Shown here: positions 16,329 through 24,761 of the stretch, in pieces
How the letters are laid out: the number at the start of each line of letters is the position of its first letter
Numbering within the stretch: position 1 is the stretch's first letter
DNA from: a bacterium
Lineage (GTDB): Bacteria; UBP4; UBA4092; JAOAEQ01
Length of the DNA: 64,000 bases
Assembly: GCA_026416715.1 (NCBI GenBank)
Contig: JAOAEQ010000013.1
Location: 27,149 to 91,148 of the forward strand
Direction: 5' to 3'
The notes under the pieces: model-generated
What the model was told of the DNA's origin: nothing
Database searches by the model: none
What the model saw: the letters and a program-made list of their open reading frames with translations, nothing else
Program-made: the position numbers and the translations under genes

Positions 16329-17915
16329 ATGGGACGAAAAAATACCGCTAAATTAAAAGCAGGTTTGCGAATTATCTCCGACCAGAAAAAACGGATTTTA
16401 ATTACTATCGCACCATACGAGACCCGAGTTGCGTTATTGGAAGGGGCAACGTTAGCGGAATTGTTTATCGAACGTGCTGCTGAACGCGGAATCGTTGGAA
16501 ATATATATAAAGCGAAAGTAACTAGTGTTCTCCCTGGTATGCAAGCGGCGTTTCTAGATATCGGTTTCGGTAAAAATGCGTTTTTATACGTCTCAGATAT
16601 TTTTTATGACCAAGAGGAATACGAACGAATTCTTGAATTAGACGAAGAACATACTCGACCGTATATTTCGGAAGATAAGAAAAAAAGACGACGAATATCC
16701 GCTCCGGTAACCATAGACGATTTAGTCCGAAAAAATCAGGAGTTATTAATTCAGATTTCTAAAGAACCGATCGGGAGAAAAGGACCACGGGCAACTACCC
16801 ATATAACCCTGCCAGGACGGTATATTGTTTTAATGCCGACTATTCAACATATCGGGGTATCGCGACGTATCCAATCTGAAGAAGAACGGAACCGATTGAA
16901 AGAATTGATTAAAAAAATCGCTCCGCCAGCGATGGGAGTTATTGTTCGAACCGCTGGAGAAGGCAAACGAGAAACCGATTTTGAACGCGATTTACAAATG
17001 CTGATGAATTTGTGGAATCGTATTAAACTCCACAGTGAACGAATGGCAGCGCCATCGTTAATCCATCAGGATTTAGGAATTATCTATCGGGTAGTCCGCG
17101 ATTCTTTTACCGATGATACCGCCGAACTTATCATCGATTCAGAAGAAGAATTTCACCGGATAACCGACTTAATTGAAGTAATTTCACCGGAGCTGCGGAA
17201 TCGGATTAAACTGTATGAAGGCAGAGAGTTATTATTCGATGCGTATGGAATTGAATCACAAATTGATAGTTTACTGCATCGAAAAGTGTGGTTGAAAAGT
17301 GGTGGATATATTTGCATTGATGAAGCGGAAGCACTGGTAGCTATTGATGTCAATACCGGCAAATTTAGCGGTGGGAAAGATTTGGAAGCGACGGTGTTTA
17401 AAACTAATATGGAAGCAGCGAAAGAAATTGCAAATCAAATTCGTGCTCGGGCACTCGGTGGATTGATTGTAATTGATTTTATTGATATGCAAAAAAAAGA
17501 AAATCAGGAGCGGGTATTTAAAACTTTTACTGAATATTTGAGTAAAGATCGTGAGCGAATTAACGTCCTCGAATTAACTGAACTCGGTCTGGTAGAAATG
17601 ACACGACGTCGTGTTCGTCAGAGTATTGGCAAAACGTTAACTCAGCCATGCCCGTATTGTAATGGTGATGGCGTGATTTTATCGGAAACAACGATGGCAA
17701 TTAAAGTTTTACAAGAGTTAAGAAAACTCTGTATGTTTACCAGTAAACCAAATATAACAATTCGAGTACACCCAACCATTGCAAGTAATTTAACTACAGA
17801 AATGAATGAAGTAGTGCAGCAGTTACGCAAAACGTATCGGAAGAATATTGTCATTCATCCGGATGAAAAGTTACATTTTGAAAAATATAATATTGAACTA
17901 CTTGATAGTGAATAA
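16329..17915 (+). CDS. rng: Ribonuclease E/G
   Basis: 528 residues, RNase G-like: the catalytic half without the long scaffold of RNase E. An S1 domain (~40-130) is interrupted by a charged insertion (EEHTRPYISEDKKKRRR). The Mg-binding aspartates are D340 in DVNTGKF and D383 in DFIDM, the same 43-residue spacing as D303/D346 of E. coli RNase E. The zinc-link CPYCNGDG follows (C441, C444). It makes single-strand endonucleolytic cuts in rRNA and mRNA processing. The start lacks a Shine-Dalgarno and sits beside a predicted transcription start. Confidence 0.96.
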   Translation: MGRKNTAKLKAGLRIISDQKKRILITIAPYETRVALLEGATLAELFIERAAERGIVGNIYKAKVTSVLPGMQAAFLDIGFGKNAFLYVSDIFYDQEEYERILELDEEHTRPYISEDKKKRRRISAPVTIDDLVRKNQELLIQISKEPIGRKGPRATTHITLPGRYIVLMPTIQHIGVSRRIQSEEERNRLKELIKKIAPPAMGVIVRTAGEGKRETDFERDLQMLMNLWNRIKLHSERMAAPSLIHQDLGIIYRVVRDSFTDDTAELIIDSEEEFHRITDLIEVISPELRNRIKLYEGRELLFDAYGIESQIDSLLHRKVWLKSGGYICIDEAEALVAIDVNTGKFSGGKDLEATVFKTNMEAAKEIANQIRARALGGLIVIDFIDMQKKENQERVFKTFTEYLSKDRERINVLELTELGLVEMTRRRVRQSIGKTLTQPCPYCNGDGVILSETTMAIKVLQELRKLCMFTSKPNITIRVHPTIASNLTTEMNEVVQQLRKTYRKNIVIHPDEKLHFEKYNIELLDSE

Positions 17916-18027
17916 TCTGAATAAGTGAGAACATTCAAAATCTGACGGTTTGTTTCAAAAAGGCAATACTTATGTTCGGAATTCTGATATTCGAATTTCG
18001 GAATAATTAGTATTACTAAATTTTACT

Positions 18028-19194
18028 ATGTATCATTTTGACTGTCGATATTTTGTTGGTGAAAAACCATGTAAGTTTAAAGTTGTTTGTCAAGGATGTT
18101 CTCATTACGCCCCGGTAAGTGAACGGATTCTGATCATTAAACTTGCTGCTATTGGAGATGTCCTGCGCACGACCCCCCTTCTGACCGGATTAAAAAAGAA
18201 GTATCCTCGTTCGTTCATAACCTGGTTAACCGATCCCGGTGCAGCAGAACTATTGAACAATATTCCCGAACTTGACCGCCTGTTGAGGTATAACGGAGCG
18301 GAAACATTAACTCGTTTACTCGTTGAACGATTTGATATTTTGATTTGTTTGGATAAGGAAGTTCGGGCAACGGGATTAGCAATGCTGGTTAATGCGCAGG
18401 ATAAAATTGGTTTTGGATTAAATCAGTTTGGAACAATATTCCCATTTGATACTCGCAGCGAATATGCGTTTGAACTTGGGGTGAATGATGAATTGAAATT
18501 TCGGTTGAATCGAAAAACCTATCCGGAAATTCTCTATGAAATGGTTGGGTTACCGTACCATAAAGAAGAATATGTATTTCAGCTGGCAGAATCATCCTGG
18601 CAAAAAGCTAAAGAAAAAGCTAAACAATGGAAATTCGCTCCGACGGATTTAATCGTCGGATTAAACACTGGCGCTGGTTCAGTGTTCGCAACGAAAAAAT
18701 GGACGATTTCGGGATTCATAAAGCTTGCGGAATTGATTTATAAAAAATATCAACCAAAGGTTAAACTCCTTCTCCTTGGGGGACCGGAAGAAATCGGACG
18801 AAATCAGGAAATCTTGAAAAACAGTAGAGTTCCGCTTATTGATACTGGCACCGATAATAGTTTAACGGATTTTAGCGGACTGATTAACCTATGCGATATC
18901 GTTATCACTGCTGACTCTCTAGCAATGCATTTAGCAATCGCGTTGAAGAAACATGTGGTTGCATTGTTCGGACCAACGGTAGCGCAGGAAATAGAATTCT
19001 ATGGTCGTGGCGAACCGGTTATTGCTCGGGCGGATTGTGCGCCTTGCTATCGACAAAAATGCAATCAATTGATCAGCTGTATGGATCGGCTTGAAGCGAA
19101 AACGGTATTTCGTGCTGTTGAAAAAGTAGTGGACAAACTTAATAGGAAGAAGACTCGAAAAACGAAAATGCGGTTGTCTTCGTCTCGGCTTTAG
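18028..19194 (+). CDS. Glycosyltransferase family 9 (heptosyltransferase-like) with N-terminal Cys cluster
   Basis: 388 residues. A GT9 core begins at RILIIKLAAIGDVLRTTPLL. It continues with a nucleotide-sugar site region (LNTGAGSVFATKKW), LLLGGPEE, ITADSLAMHLAIALKKHVVALFGPT and a Cys-rich end (CAPCYRQKCNQLISC). These enzymes add heptose or other sugars to LPS core. Ahead of the core, ~30 residues carry C6, C15, C21 and C24, spaced like a metal or Fe-S site, an extension I recall in GT9 proteins of uncultivated lineages. The last ~10 residues (RLSSSRL) are encoded by a hairpin repeat spanning the stop codon. It probably starts the 18-23.4 kb operon. Confidence 0.85.
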   Translation: MYHFDCRYFVGEKPCKFKVVCQGCSHYAPVSERILIIKLAAIGDVLRTTPLLTGLKKKYPRSFITWLTDPGAAELLNNIPELDRLLRYNGAETLTRLLVERFDILICLDKEVRATGLAMLVNAQDKIGFGLNQFGTIFPFDTRSEYAFELGVNDELKFRLNRKTYPEILYEMVGLPYHKEEYVFQLAESSWQKAKEKAKQWKFAPTDLIVGLNTGAGSVFATKKWTISGFIKLAELIYKKYQPKVKLLLLGGPEEIGRNQEILKNSRVPLIDTGTDNSLTDFSGLINLCDIVITADSLAMHLAIALKKHVVALFGPTVAQEIEFYGRGEPVIARADCAPCYRQKCNQLISCMDRLEAKTVFRAVEKVVDKLNRKKTRKTKMRLSSSRL

Positions 19195-19199
19195 CCGAG
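19184..19199 (+). repeat. Hairpin spanning the GT9 stop codon
   Basis: CTCGGCT (19184-19190) and AGCCGAG (19193-19199) are exact complements around TT. The TAG stop at 19192-19194 lies inside the structure. The preceding TTCGTCTCGGCT recurs at 42791-42802 upstream of efp, so this is a dispersed extragenic unit that has invaded the gene end. There is no U-run after it, so termination is doubtful. Confidence 0.5.
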
Positions 19200-19248
19200 A
19201 GTGGTACCCAATTTATGGGATATGTTAGCACTGGAGGTTAAGTAGCTT

Positions 19249-20127
19249 TTGTTATACTCGCATCACTATTTCAAACAGATTATTCTAAACGAAATTAACC
19301 AGCGAATTGTTCGGCCAGTGCGGATTCTCAACTTCAACCCAATTGCTGAACATGACTTGATGCAAAAGCTCCAAGTCCAACTGCCGCAACAGATAACTAT
19401 TATTAATCCATACAACTTGTTTCCTGAATCCATAATCCGAAAGAAAATTGCTGAACTTCAACCGTTGTTCCACACCCAGCCTAAATCTCATATAGTTCTC
19501 CTCTATGATTTTAGTCAAACAGAAGTCGGAACTGAAATCATTAGCACATTGAAAACCGACGGTATCTCGGTTAAGATAATCGCCTCACCACCTGAAATAA
19601 TTAAACTAGCCCGGGAAAATAAAGACTGCGAATTCTATGTAATTGCTGCGGGATATGAACCATTAGCCGCCTTGATTGCCGCAACTATTTTGACCGCAAA
19701 ACATCAACAATTAACCAATATCCATCTCTTGGCTGAATTATATATTACTTCGGCGATTGTTCCAGTTGTTTATCATCAACTCAACGATGGTGTAGATGGT
19801 ATGTTTCTGCCCGGTGAACCTGCGGCAATATCAGGATTTAAAATTTATGAAAAGTTAATTCGTCAACTTGCGGTTCCCTGTATTATCGTAGGTAGTGAAC
19901 CGATCGATATTCTCCAAGCCATATCCATGCTGTTAGCGCAAATTGAACAGAATACGACAAAATTGGAAATCCAATATCGACATGCGATCCGACCAGAGGG
20001 AAATCCGATTGCGTGCACCAAATTGGAATCAGTATTTCGTGTGGTTGAAAGTTTTTGGCGCGAGTATGGAACGATACCGGCAAGTCAATTTGTTCTCAAA
20101 GATGAATTTGCCCAGTTTCAAGGTTAG
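19249..20127 (+). CDS. HypD-like protein lacking all HypD cysteine motifs
   Basis: 292 residues from a TTG supported by GGAGG at 19233-19237. The middle and end follow HypD, the Fe-S scaffold for the NiFe-hydrogenase Fe(CN)2CO ligand: IKIIASPPE-like strand, AAGYEPLAA (HypD GFETT), DGMFLPGEPAAISG (HypD PGH), GSEPIDILQAISMLL (GFEPLDILQ), QYRHAIRPEGNPIA and the WREYGTIPASQFVL tail. In HypD the N-terminal EVCGTHT and GPGCPVC motifs are essential; here the aligned segments read NFNPIAEH and NPYNLFPES. The C-terminal ~70 residues with the cluster cysteines are absent. Only three non-motif Cys remain. No hydrogenase or hyp gene is present. It is 54 bp after GT9 and 29 bp before the transporter fusion. 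Function unknown. Confidence 0.75.
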   Translation: MLYSHHYFKQIILNEINQRIVRPVRILNFNPIAEHDLMQKLQVQLPQQITIINPYNLFPESIIRKKIAELQPLFHTQPKSHIVLLYDFSQTEVGTEIISTLKTDGISVKIIASPPEIIKLARENKDCEFYVIAAGYEPLAALIAATILTAKHQQLTNIHLLAELYITSAIVPVVYHQLNDGVDGMFLPGEPAAISGFKIYEKLIRQLAVPCIIVGSEPIDILQAISMLLAQIEQNTTKLEIQYRHAIRPEGNPIACTKLESVFRVVESFWREYGTIPASQFVLKDEFAQFQG

Positions 20128-20156
20128 GGGTAAGCTCATTGTTTCCGGTGGATACA

Positions 20157-22538
20157 ATGCAAAAAACTAATTTGTTGTATTTAACCCTATTGCTGATACT
20201 ATCGCTAACACTATTTTCTTTCGCACAGGATAAAACGCGGTTGGTTATCTGGGGATTTCCGGAAGATGAATCCTGGGTAGGCGTCCATGCGCAAGCGAAA
20301 TATTTCGAAAAACTCCATCCAAATGTTGAAGTTGTTATGGGAGTTCCGGGCGGTCGTGGTGGAATGGATCCGCAGAAATTGATGACCGCTATCGCCGGCG
20401 GGACACCGCCAGACTTGATTTGGCAAGATAGATTTGCGGTTGGCAGCTGGGCAGCCCGTGATGCTTTTCTTGCCCTAGATGATTTAATCGCGCGTGATTC
20501 TGTTAACCCGAATGAATATTATCCCGCTTGCTGGCAAGAAACGATATATCAAGGACACGTGTATGCCCTACCCTATAACACTGACGCACGCGCTTTATAT
20601 TACAACAAAGATTTATTCCGTGAAGTTGGACTTGACCCTAATCGCCCACCTAAAGATTGGGATGAATTGGAAGTATATGCAAAAAAACTAACTAAATTCG
20701 AGAATGGCAAACCGATTCGTATGGGGTTTATTCCGAATTTTGGCAATTCTTGGTTATATCTCTACGGATGGCAAAATGGTGGCGAGTTTATGAGTCCGGA
20801 TGGAAAAATCTGTACGCTAAATGACCAAAGAATTGTTGAAGCGTTAGAATGGATGGTTAAAGTTTATGATATGCTTGGCGGTCGAGCGAAAGTCGTTAGC
20901 GGTTTCGAAGCTGGTTTTCAAGGACAGATAACGGATGCGTTTAATATTGGCAAAGTTGCAATGAAAATTGATGGCGACTGGTGTTTAGATGGGATAGCTC
21001 GGTATGCACCGAACTTGAATTTTGGAGTTGCTCCGCCACCTTCACCGAAAGGTAAACCAATTATCACCTGGTCTGGTGGATTTTCACTTGCAATACCAGT
21101 CAGTGCAAAACATCCGGAACTCGCTTGGCAATTCGCAAAATGGATGAACTCAATCGAGGGCAATATTTACGGAGGTAAAATTCAGCAAGAGTTTAACCGA
21201 AAGCATGGTAAACCATTTTATATTCCACGAATGTCTGCAAATAAACAAGTCAATCAAGTGCTGTTTTCTACCTTTCTTCCCGATGACCCGAATTATCAAT
21301 CAGCAATAAAAACATTTCTCGATTTACTTGAAGTTAGTCGATTTCGACCTGTTACTCCAGTCGGTCAATTACTTTGGGACGAACATGTTCGTGCATTCGA
21401 TGACGCAAGCTATCACATTCGGACTCCAAAGGAAGCATTAGATTTTGGAACTAAAAATGTTCAAAAAGAATTAGATAAAATATTTAAAAAGAAACCATAT
21501 AAACTTCTGAATGTTCCGATTACTTTAACGATCGTCTTTCTTTTAGTAGGAATGGTATTTTTGTATTTAATAATTCGTTTCCTTATTGCGCTTCCTCGAA
21601 ATGCTATTGGAAGACAAGAAGCGTTTACTGGGTTATTATTCGCTTCTCCATGGCTCTTGGGATTTTTGATTTTTACTATCGGACCGATAGTTGCAAGTAT
21701 CATATTTAGTTTTTGCGAATACGACGTACTCCATCCAGCAAAATGGGTCGGATTCGATAACTACCTCAATCTGTTATGGTTCAAAGTTGAGACAAGTAGT
21801 GAATCAGCTACCTATACTAAAGTTTTTACAGTGAATGACCCACTCTTCTGGAAAAGTATCTGGAATACCGTTTATATGGCAATTTTTGGGGTACCACTTT
21901 CGATGCTCCTCAGTTTATCTATTGCGATGCTCTTAAACACTAACGTTCGCGGCATGACACTATATCGGACTATTTTCTATCTTCCAGCGATTGTTCCGGT
22001 AGTAGCAAGTACTATCTTATGGCGTTGGTTTTTAAATCCGCAGACCGGAATAATGAATGTCCTTCTTTCTTATATTGGAATTACCGGACCGAATTGGATT
22101 GGTGACCCTCTATGGACGAAACCTGCATTAATTATCATGCTTCTCTGGGGTGCAGGTGGGGGAATGATAATTTGGCTAGCGGGATTGAAAGGTATCCCGG
22201 AACAACTCTATGAAGCAGCAGAAATTGACGGCAGCAATTGGTGGCAACGATTCTGGCATATCACCATTCCGATGTTAACCCCGTATATTTTCTTCAATCT
22301 GATTATGGGCATTATTGGATATTTTCAAATATTCACGCAAGCATATTTATTGGGTGGACCAGCGGATTCATTATTATTTTATGTATTAAATTTGTTTTTC
22401 CAAGCATTTCAATATTTTAAAATGGGATATGCTTGTGCAATGGCATGGATTTTATTTTTGATTATCCTTGGGTTGACTATTGTCCAAATTAAACTTGCCC
22501 CACGCTGGGTACATTATGAGCTAGAACGGAAGTTCTAA
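20157..22538 (+). CDS. Fused ABC sugar-binding protein and inner-membrane permease (MalF type)
   Basis: 793 residues from ATG 20157, preceded by GGTGG. A signal peptide (1-23, ending SFAQ) leads a family-1 extracellular solute-binding domain (~25-440: RLVIWGF, PPDLIWQDRF, ALPYNTDARALYYNKDLF, WQFAKWMNS). A membrane helix near 460-480 follows, then a MalF/UgpA-type permease with the EAA loop EAAEIDGSNWWQRFWHITIP. Normally these are two proteins; here the binding domain is tethered to its own permease. The partner MalG-type permease follows after 24 bp. No ATPase is encoded nearby, so a shared MsmK/UgpC-type ATPase is likely. Substrate unknown, probably an oligosaccharide. Confidence 0.92.
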   Translation: MQKTNLLYLTLLLILSLTLFSFAQDKTRLVIWGFPEDESWVGVHAQAKYFEKLHPNVEVVMGVPGGRGGMDPQKLMTAIAGGTPPDLIWQDRFAVGSWAARDAFLALDDLIARDSVNPNEYYPACWQETIYQGHVYALPYNTDARALYYNKDLFREVGLDPNRPPKDWDELEVYAKKLTKFENGKPIRMGFIPNFGNSWLYLYGWQNGGEFMSPDGKICTLNDQRIVEALEWMVKVYDMLGGRAKVVSGFEAGFQGQITDAFNIGKVAMKIDGDWCLDGIARYAPNLNFGVAPPPSPKGKPIITWSGGFSLAIPVSAKHPELAWQFAKWMNSIEGNIYGGKIQQEFNRKHGKPFYIPRMSANKQVNQVLFSTFLPDDPNYQSAIKTFLDLLEVSRFRPVTPVGQLLWDEHVRAFDDASYHIRTPKEALDFGTKNVQKELDKIFKKKPYKLLNVPITLTIVFLLVGMVFLYLIIRFLIALPRNAIGRQEAFTGLLFASPWLLGFLIFTIGPIVASIIFSFCEYDVLHPAKWVGFDNYLNLLWFKVETSSESATYTKVFTVNDPLFWKSIWNTVYMAIFGVPLSMLLSLSIAMLLNTNVRGMTLYRTIFYLPAIVPVVASTILWRWFLNPQTGIMNVLLSYIGITGPNWIGDPLWTKPALIIMLLWGAGGGMIIWLAGLKGIPEQLYEAAEIDGSNWWQRFWHITIPMLTPYIFFNLIMGIIGYFQIFTQAYLLGGPADSLLFYVLNLFFQAFQYFKMGYACAMAWILFLIILGLTIVQIKLAPRWVHYELERKF

Positions 22539-22562
22539 TAAAACGATGCAAATGAAAAACTG

Positions 22563-23426
22563 ATGGTGATTTATCTGTTTAATCCTATGAAACAGAAAGA
22601 GATAATTAAACATATCATTTTGCATACCGTATTAATCATCGGTGCAATAATTTTCGCGCTGCCATTCGTGTGGATGCTGGCAACGTCGTTAAAAACTGAT
22701 TTACAGATTGAAGATGTCAGTTCAATCTATCGCATGCTCGTCCCGAATCCGGTGCAATGGAGTAATTATTATAAAGCATTAACCTATATATCCTTTTTGA
22801 AATATCTGTGGAATACAATATATGTAACCATTATGTCAATTATTGGAGTAATTATTTCATGTTCTTTAGTCGCCTATTCTTTTGCGCGACTCCGCTGGCC
22901 AGGTCGTGATGCAACGTTTCTTGTTCTCTTAAGCACTATGATGTTACCTGCGCAAGTTACCATGATTCCGATATTTTTGATTTTTACTAAACTTGGGTGG
23001 GTTAACACCTTAAAACCACTTTGGGTACCAGCATTTTTAGGCAATGCGTTTTTTATCTTCTTATTACGTCAATTCTTTTTAACCATCCCGACTGATTTAG
23101 AAGATGCGGCGAAAATTGATGGCTGTTCGTATTTCTCAATTTTTGTTAGGATTATGCTCCCGTTAATCCGTCCAGCAATTGCCACAGTAGTTATCTTCCA
23201 ATTTATGGGTGCGTGGAACGATTTTTTAAATCCATTGATTTATATTCATGATAAAGATTTAATGACACTTTCTCTTGGACTTCAATCTTTTTTTAATCTC
23301 CACGGCGCTGAATGGAGCAAACTTATGGCAGCATCGACAATGATGACACTTCCGGTCATCCTTCTCTTCTTTTTCGCACAAAAACATTTTATTCAAGGAA
23401 TAACCTTAACCGGTATTAAAGGATAA
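22563..23426 (+). CDS. ABC sugar transporter permease (MalG type)
   Basis: 287 residues (an internal ATG at 22587 would give MKQKEIIKHI, equally plausible). Six membrane helices carry the typical LPFVWMLATSLKT opening, a YSFARLRWPGRD segment, TMMLPAQVTMIPIF and the EAA-type loop LEDAAKIDGCSYFSIFVRIMLPLIRPA that docks the ATPase. It pairs with the permease half of the upstream fusion as the second transmembrane subunit of a CUT1-class sugar importer. Confidence 0.93.
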   Translation: MVIYLFNPMKQKEIIKHIILHTVLIIGAIIFALPFVWMLATSLKTDLQIEDVSSIYRMLVPNPVQWSNYYKALTYISFLKYLWNTIYVTIMSIIGVIISCSLVAYSFARLRWPGRDATFLVLLSTMMLPAQVTMIPIFLIFTKLGWVNTLKPLWVPAFLGNAFFIFLLRQFFLTIPTDLEDAAKIDGCSYFSIFVRIMLPLIRPAIATVVIFQFMGAWNDFLNPLIYIHDKDLMTLSLGLQSFFNLHGAEWSKLMAASTMMTLPVILLFFFAQKHFIQGITLTGIKG

Positions 23427-23512
23427 AGTAGCTTACCTTCATCAGCTGATATCCAAAATAGAATCGGGGTTTAGTCTTTAACTTGAACCCAATGCAAATT
23501 TTGGGGTTATAC

Positions 23513-24640
23513 TTACTCTAGCCGTTTATGGAATCGAAGGATAGCAACGGTAAATAATATGCTACCAATAAGCATGAGCGGAATAACTTGATTCCATAGT
23601 TCGGCAAGTCCGATTCCTTTTAAGAAAATTCCACGGATGATAATTAAAAAGTACCGTAACGGAATTAGATAGGTCAAATATTGAATTAAAGTAGGCATAG
23701 AGGCAATCGGAAAAACGAAACCAGATAACATTAACGCAGTATTCGTTGAAAAGAATGAAAGCATCATCGCTTGCTGTTGTGTTTTACTCACGGTAGAAAT
23801 TAACAACCCTAACCCGAGCGTATTTAAAAGAAATACTACGGTCAATATTAACAGCACGAAGAGATTTCCTCGTAGCGGAATCTCAAACCAAAATAATGCT
23901 ATTGAAAGGATAAAAAATACTTCAATAAACCCGATGATAATGAATGGAATCAGTTTCCCCAACATTAGTTCATAGGATTTAAGCGGGGTTACTATCAATT
24001 GTTCAAGTGTCCCTTGTTCTCGCTCTTTAACAATTGCTCCCGAAGTCAAAGAAACCGTAATAATCGTTAAAATAAGGCAGAGTATTCCTGGAACCATATA
24101 ATTCCGACTTGCTAAATCTTCGTTATACCAGACACGCGTTCGGCAATCAATCGCAGCAAGTTGAGTTAGTCGGATTCCTTTCTTGATAAATCGTTCTGCG
24201 ATAAACTGTTGATTTTGTGTCCGCATAATTCCATTGATATATCCAATAGCAATATTAGCGGTATTCGAATCGGAACCGTCGATGAGAATTTGAATCGGAA
24301 CTGTTTCATAGTTAGTTAATTTCTCCATAAAACGATGCGGAATATGAACTGCTACTTTCGCTTTTCCAGAATCGAGATATGCATCGATTTGCTGTGGGCT
24401 GGTAACCCGATATTTAATGGTAAAATACCCTGCGTGGGTAAACGAATCGACCACTTGTCGGCTGACAGGGGTATTATCTAAATCGCAGACTACCATTGAG
24501 ATATGTTTAATATCAGTAGTAATAACATAACCGAACACGATAAGTTGGAAGATGGGTGCAATAAAAATCGGCGGTAAGGATTTTTTATCCCGAAATAATT
24601 GGATGAATTCTTTACGAACAATGTGGAGGATTCGATTCAT
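23513..24640 (-). CDS. ABC-2 type efflux permease (YbhR-like)
   Basis: 375 residues from MNRILHIVRKE; 14 further codons lie upstream in frame. An N-terminal helix is followed by a large periplasmic domain (VCDLDNTPVSRQVVDSF, DGSDSNTANIAIGY, RVWYNEDLASRNYMVPG). Five more helices come next, with the KEREQGTLEQLIVTPLKSYELMLGK coupling motif. This is the ABC-2 exporter pattern of the YbhR/YhhJ group. It is last in the efflux operon and a distant copy of the preceding permease; the two probably form a heterodimer. Confidence 0.92.
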   Translation of the reverse strand: MNRILHIVRKEFIQLFRDKKSLPPIFIAPIFQLIVFGYVITTDIKHISMVVCDLDNTPVSRQVVDSFTHAGYFTIKYRVTSPQQIDAYLDSGKAKVAVHIPHRFMEKLTNYETVPIQILIDGSDSNTANIAIGYINGIMRTQNQQFIAERFIKKGIRLTQLAAIDCRTRVWYNEDLASRNYMVPGILCLILTIITVSLTSGAIVKEREQGTLEQLIVTPLKSYELMLGKLIPFIIIGFIEVFFILSIALFWFEIPLRGNLFVLLILTVVFLLNTLGLGLLISTVSKTQQQAMMLSFFSTNTALMLSGFVFPIASMPTLIQYLTYLIPLRYFLIIIRGIFLKGIGLAELWNQVIPLMLIGSILFTVAILRFHKRLE

Positions 24641-24761
24641 AACTATGTTAATTAATTTTCCGTTTTCAAAATAATCCATCAAAGCCAGATGGTTCTTAGA
24701 GCGTTAAATCGGCACTATCGCTTTTATGTAACCAGAATATCATTTGTCTAATTGAATGTAT

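Noticed and set aside
19249-20127. Functional hydrogenase maturation factor HypD
   Set aside because: The essential CGTHT and GPGCPVC motifs and the C-terminal Fe-S domain are missing and there is no hydrogenase context, so canonical HypD activity is not supported.
20139-20156. TTG start for the transporter fusion
   Set aside because: It adds six residues in front of a normal signal peptide, and the ATG at 20157 has a GGTGG at a suitable distance.
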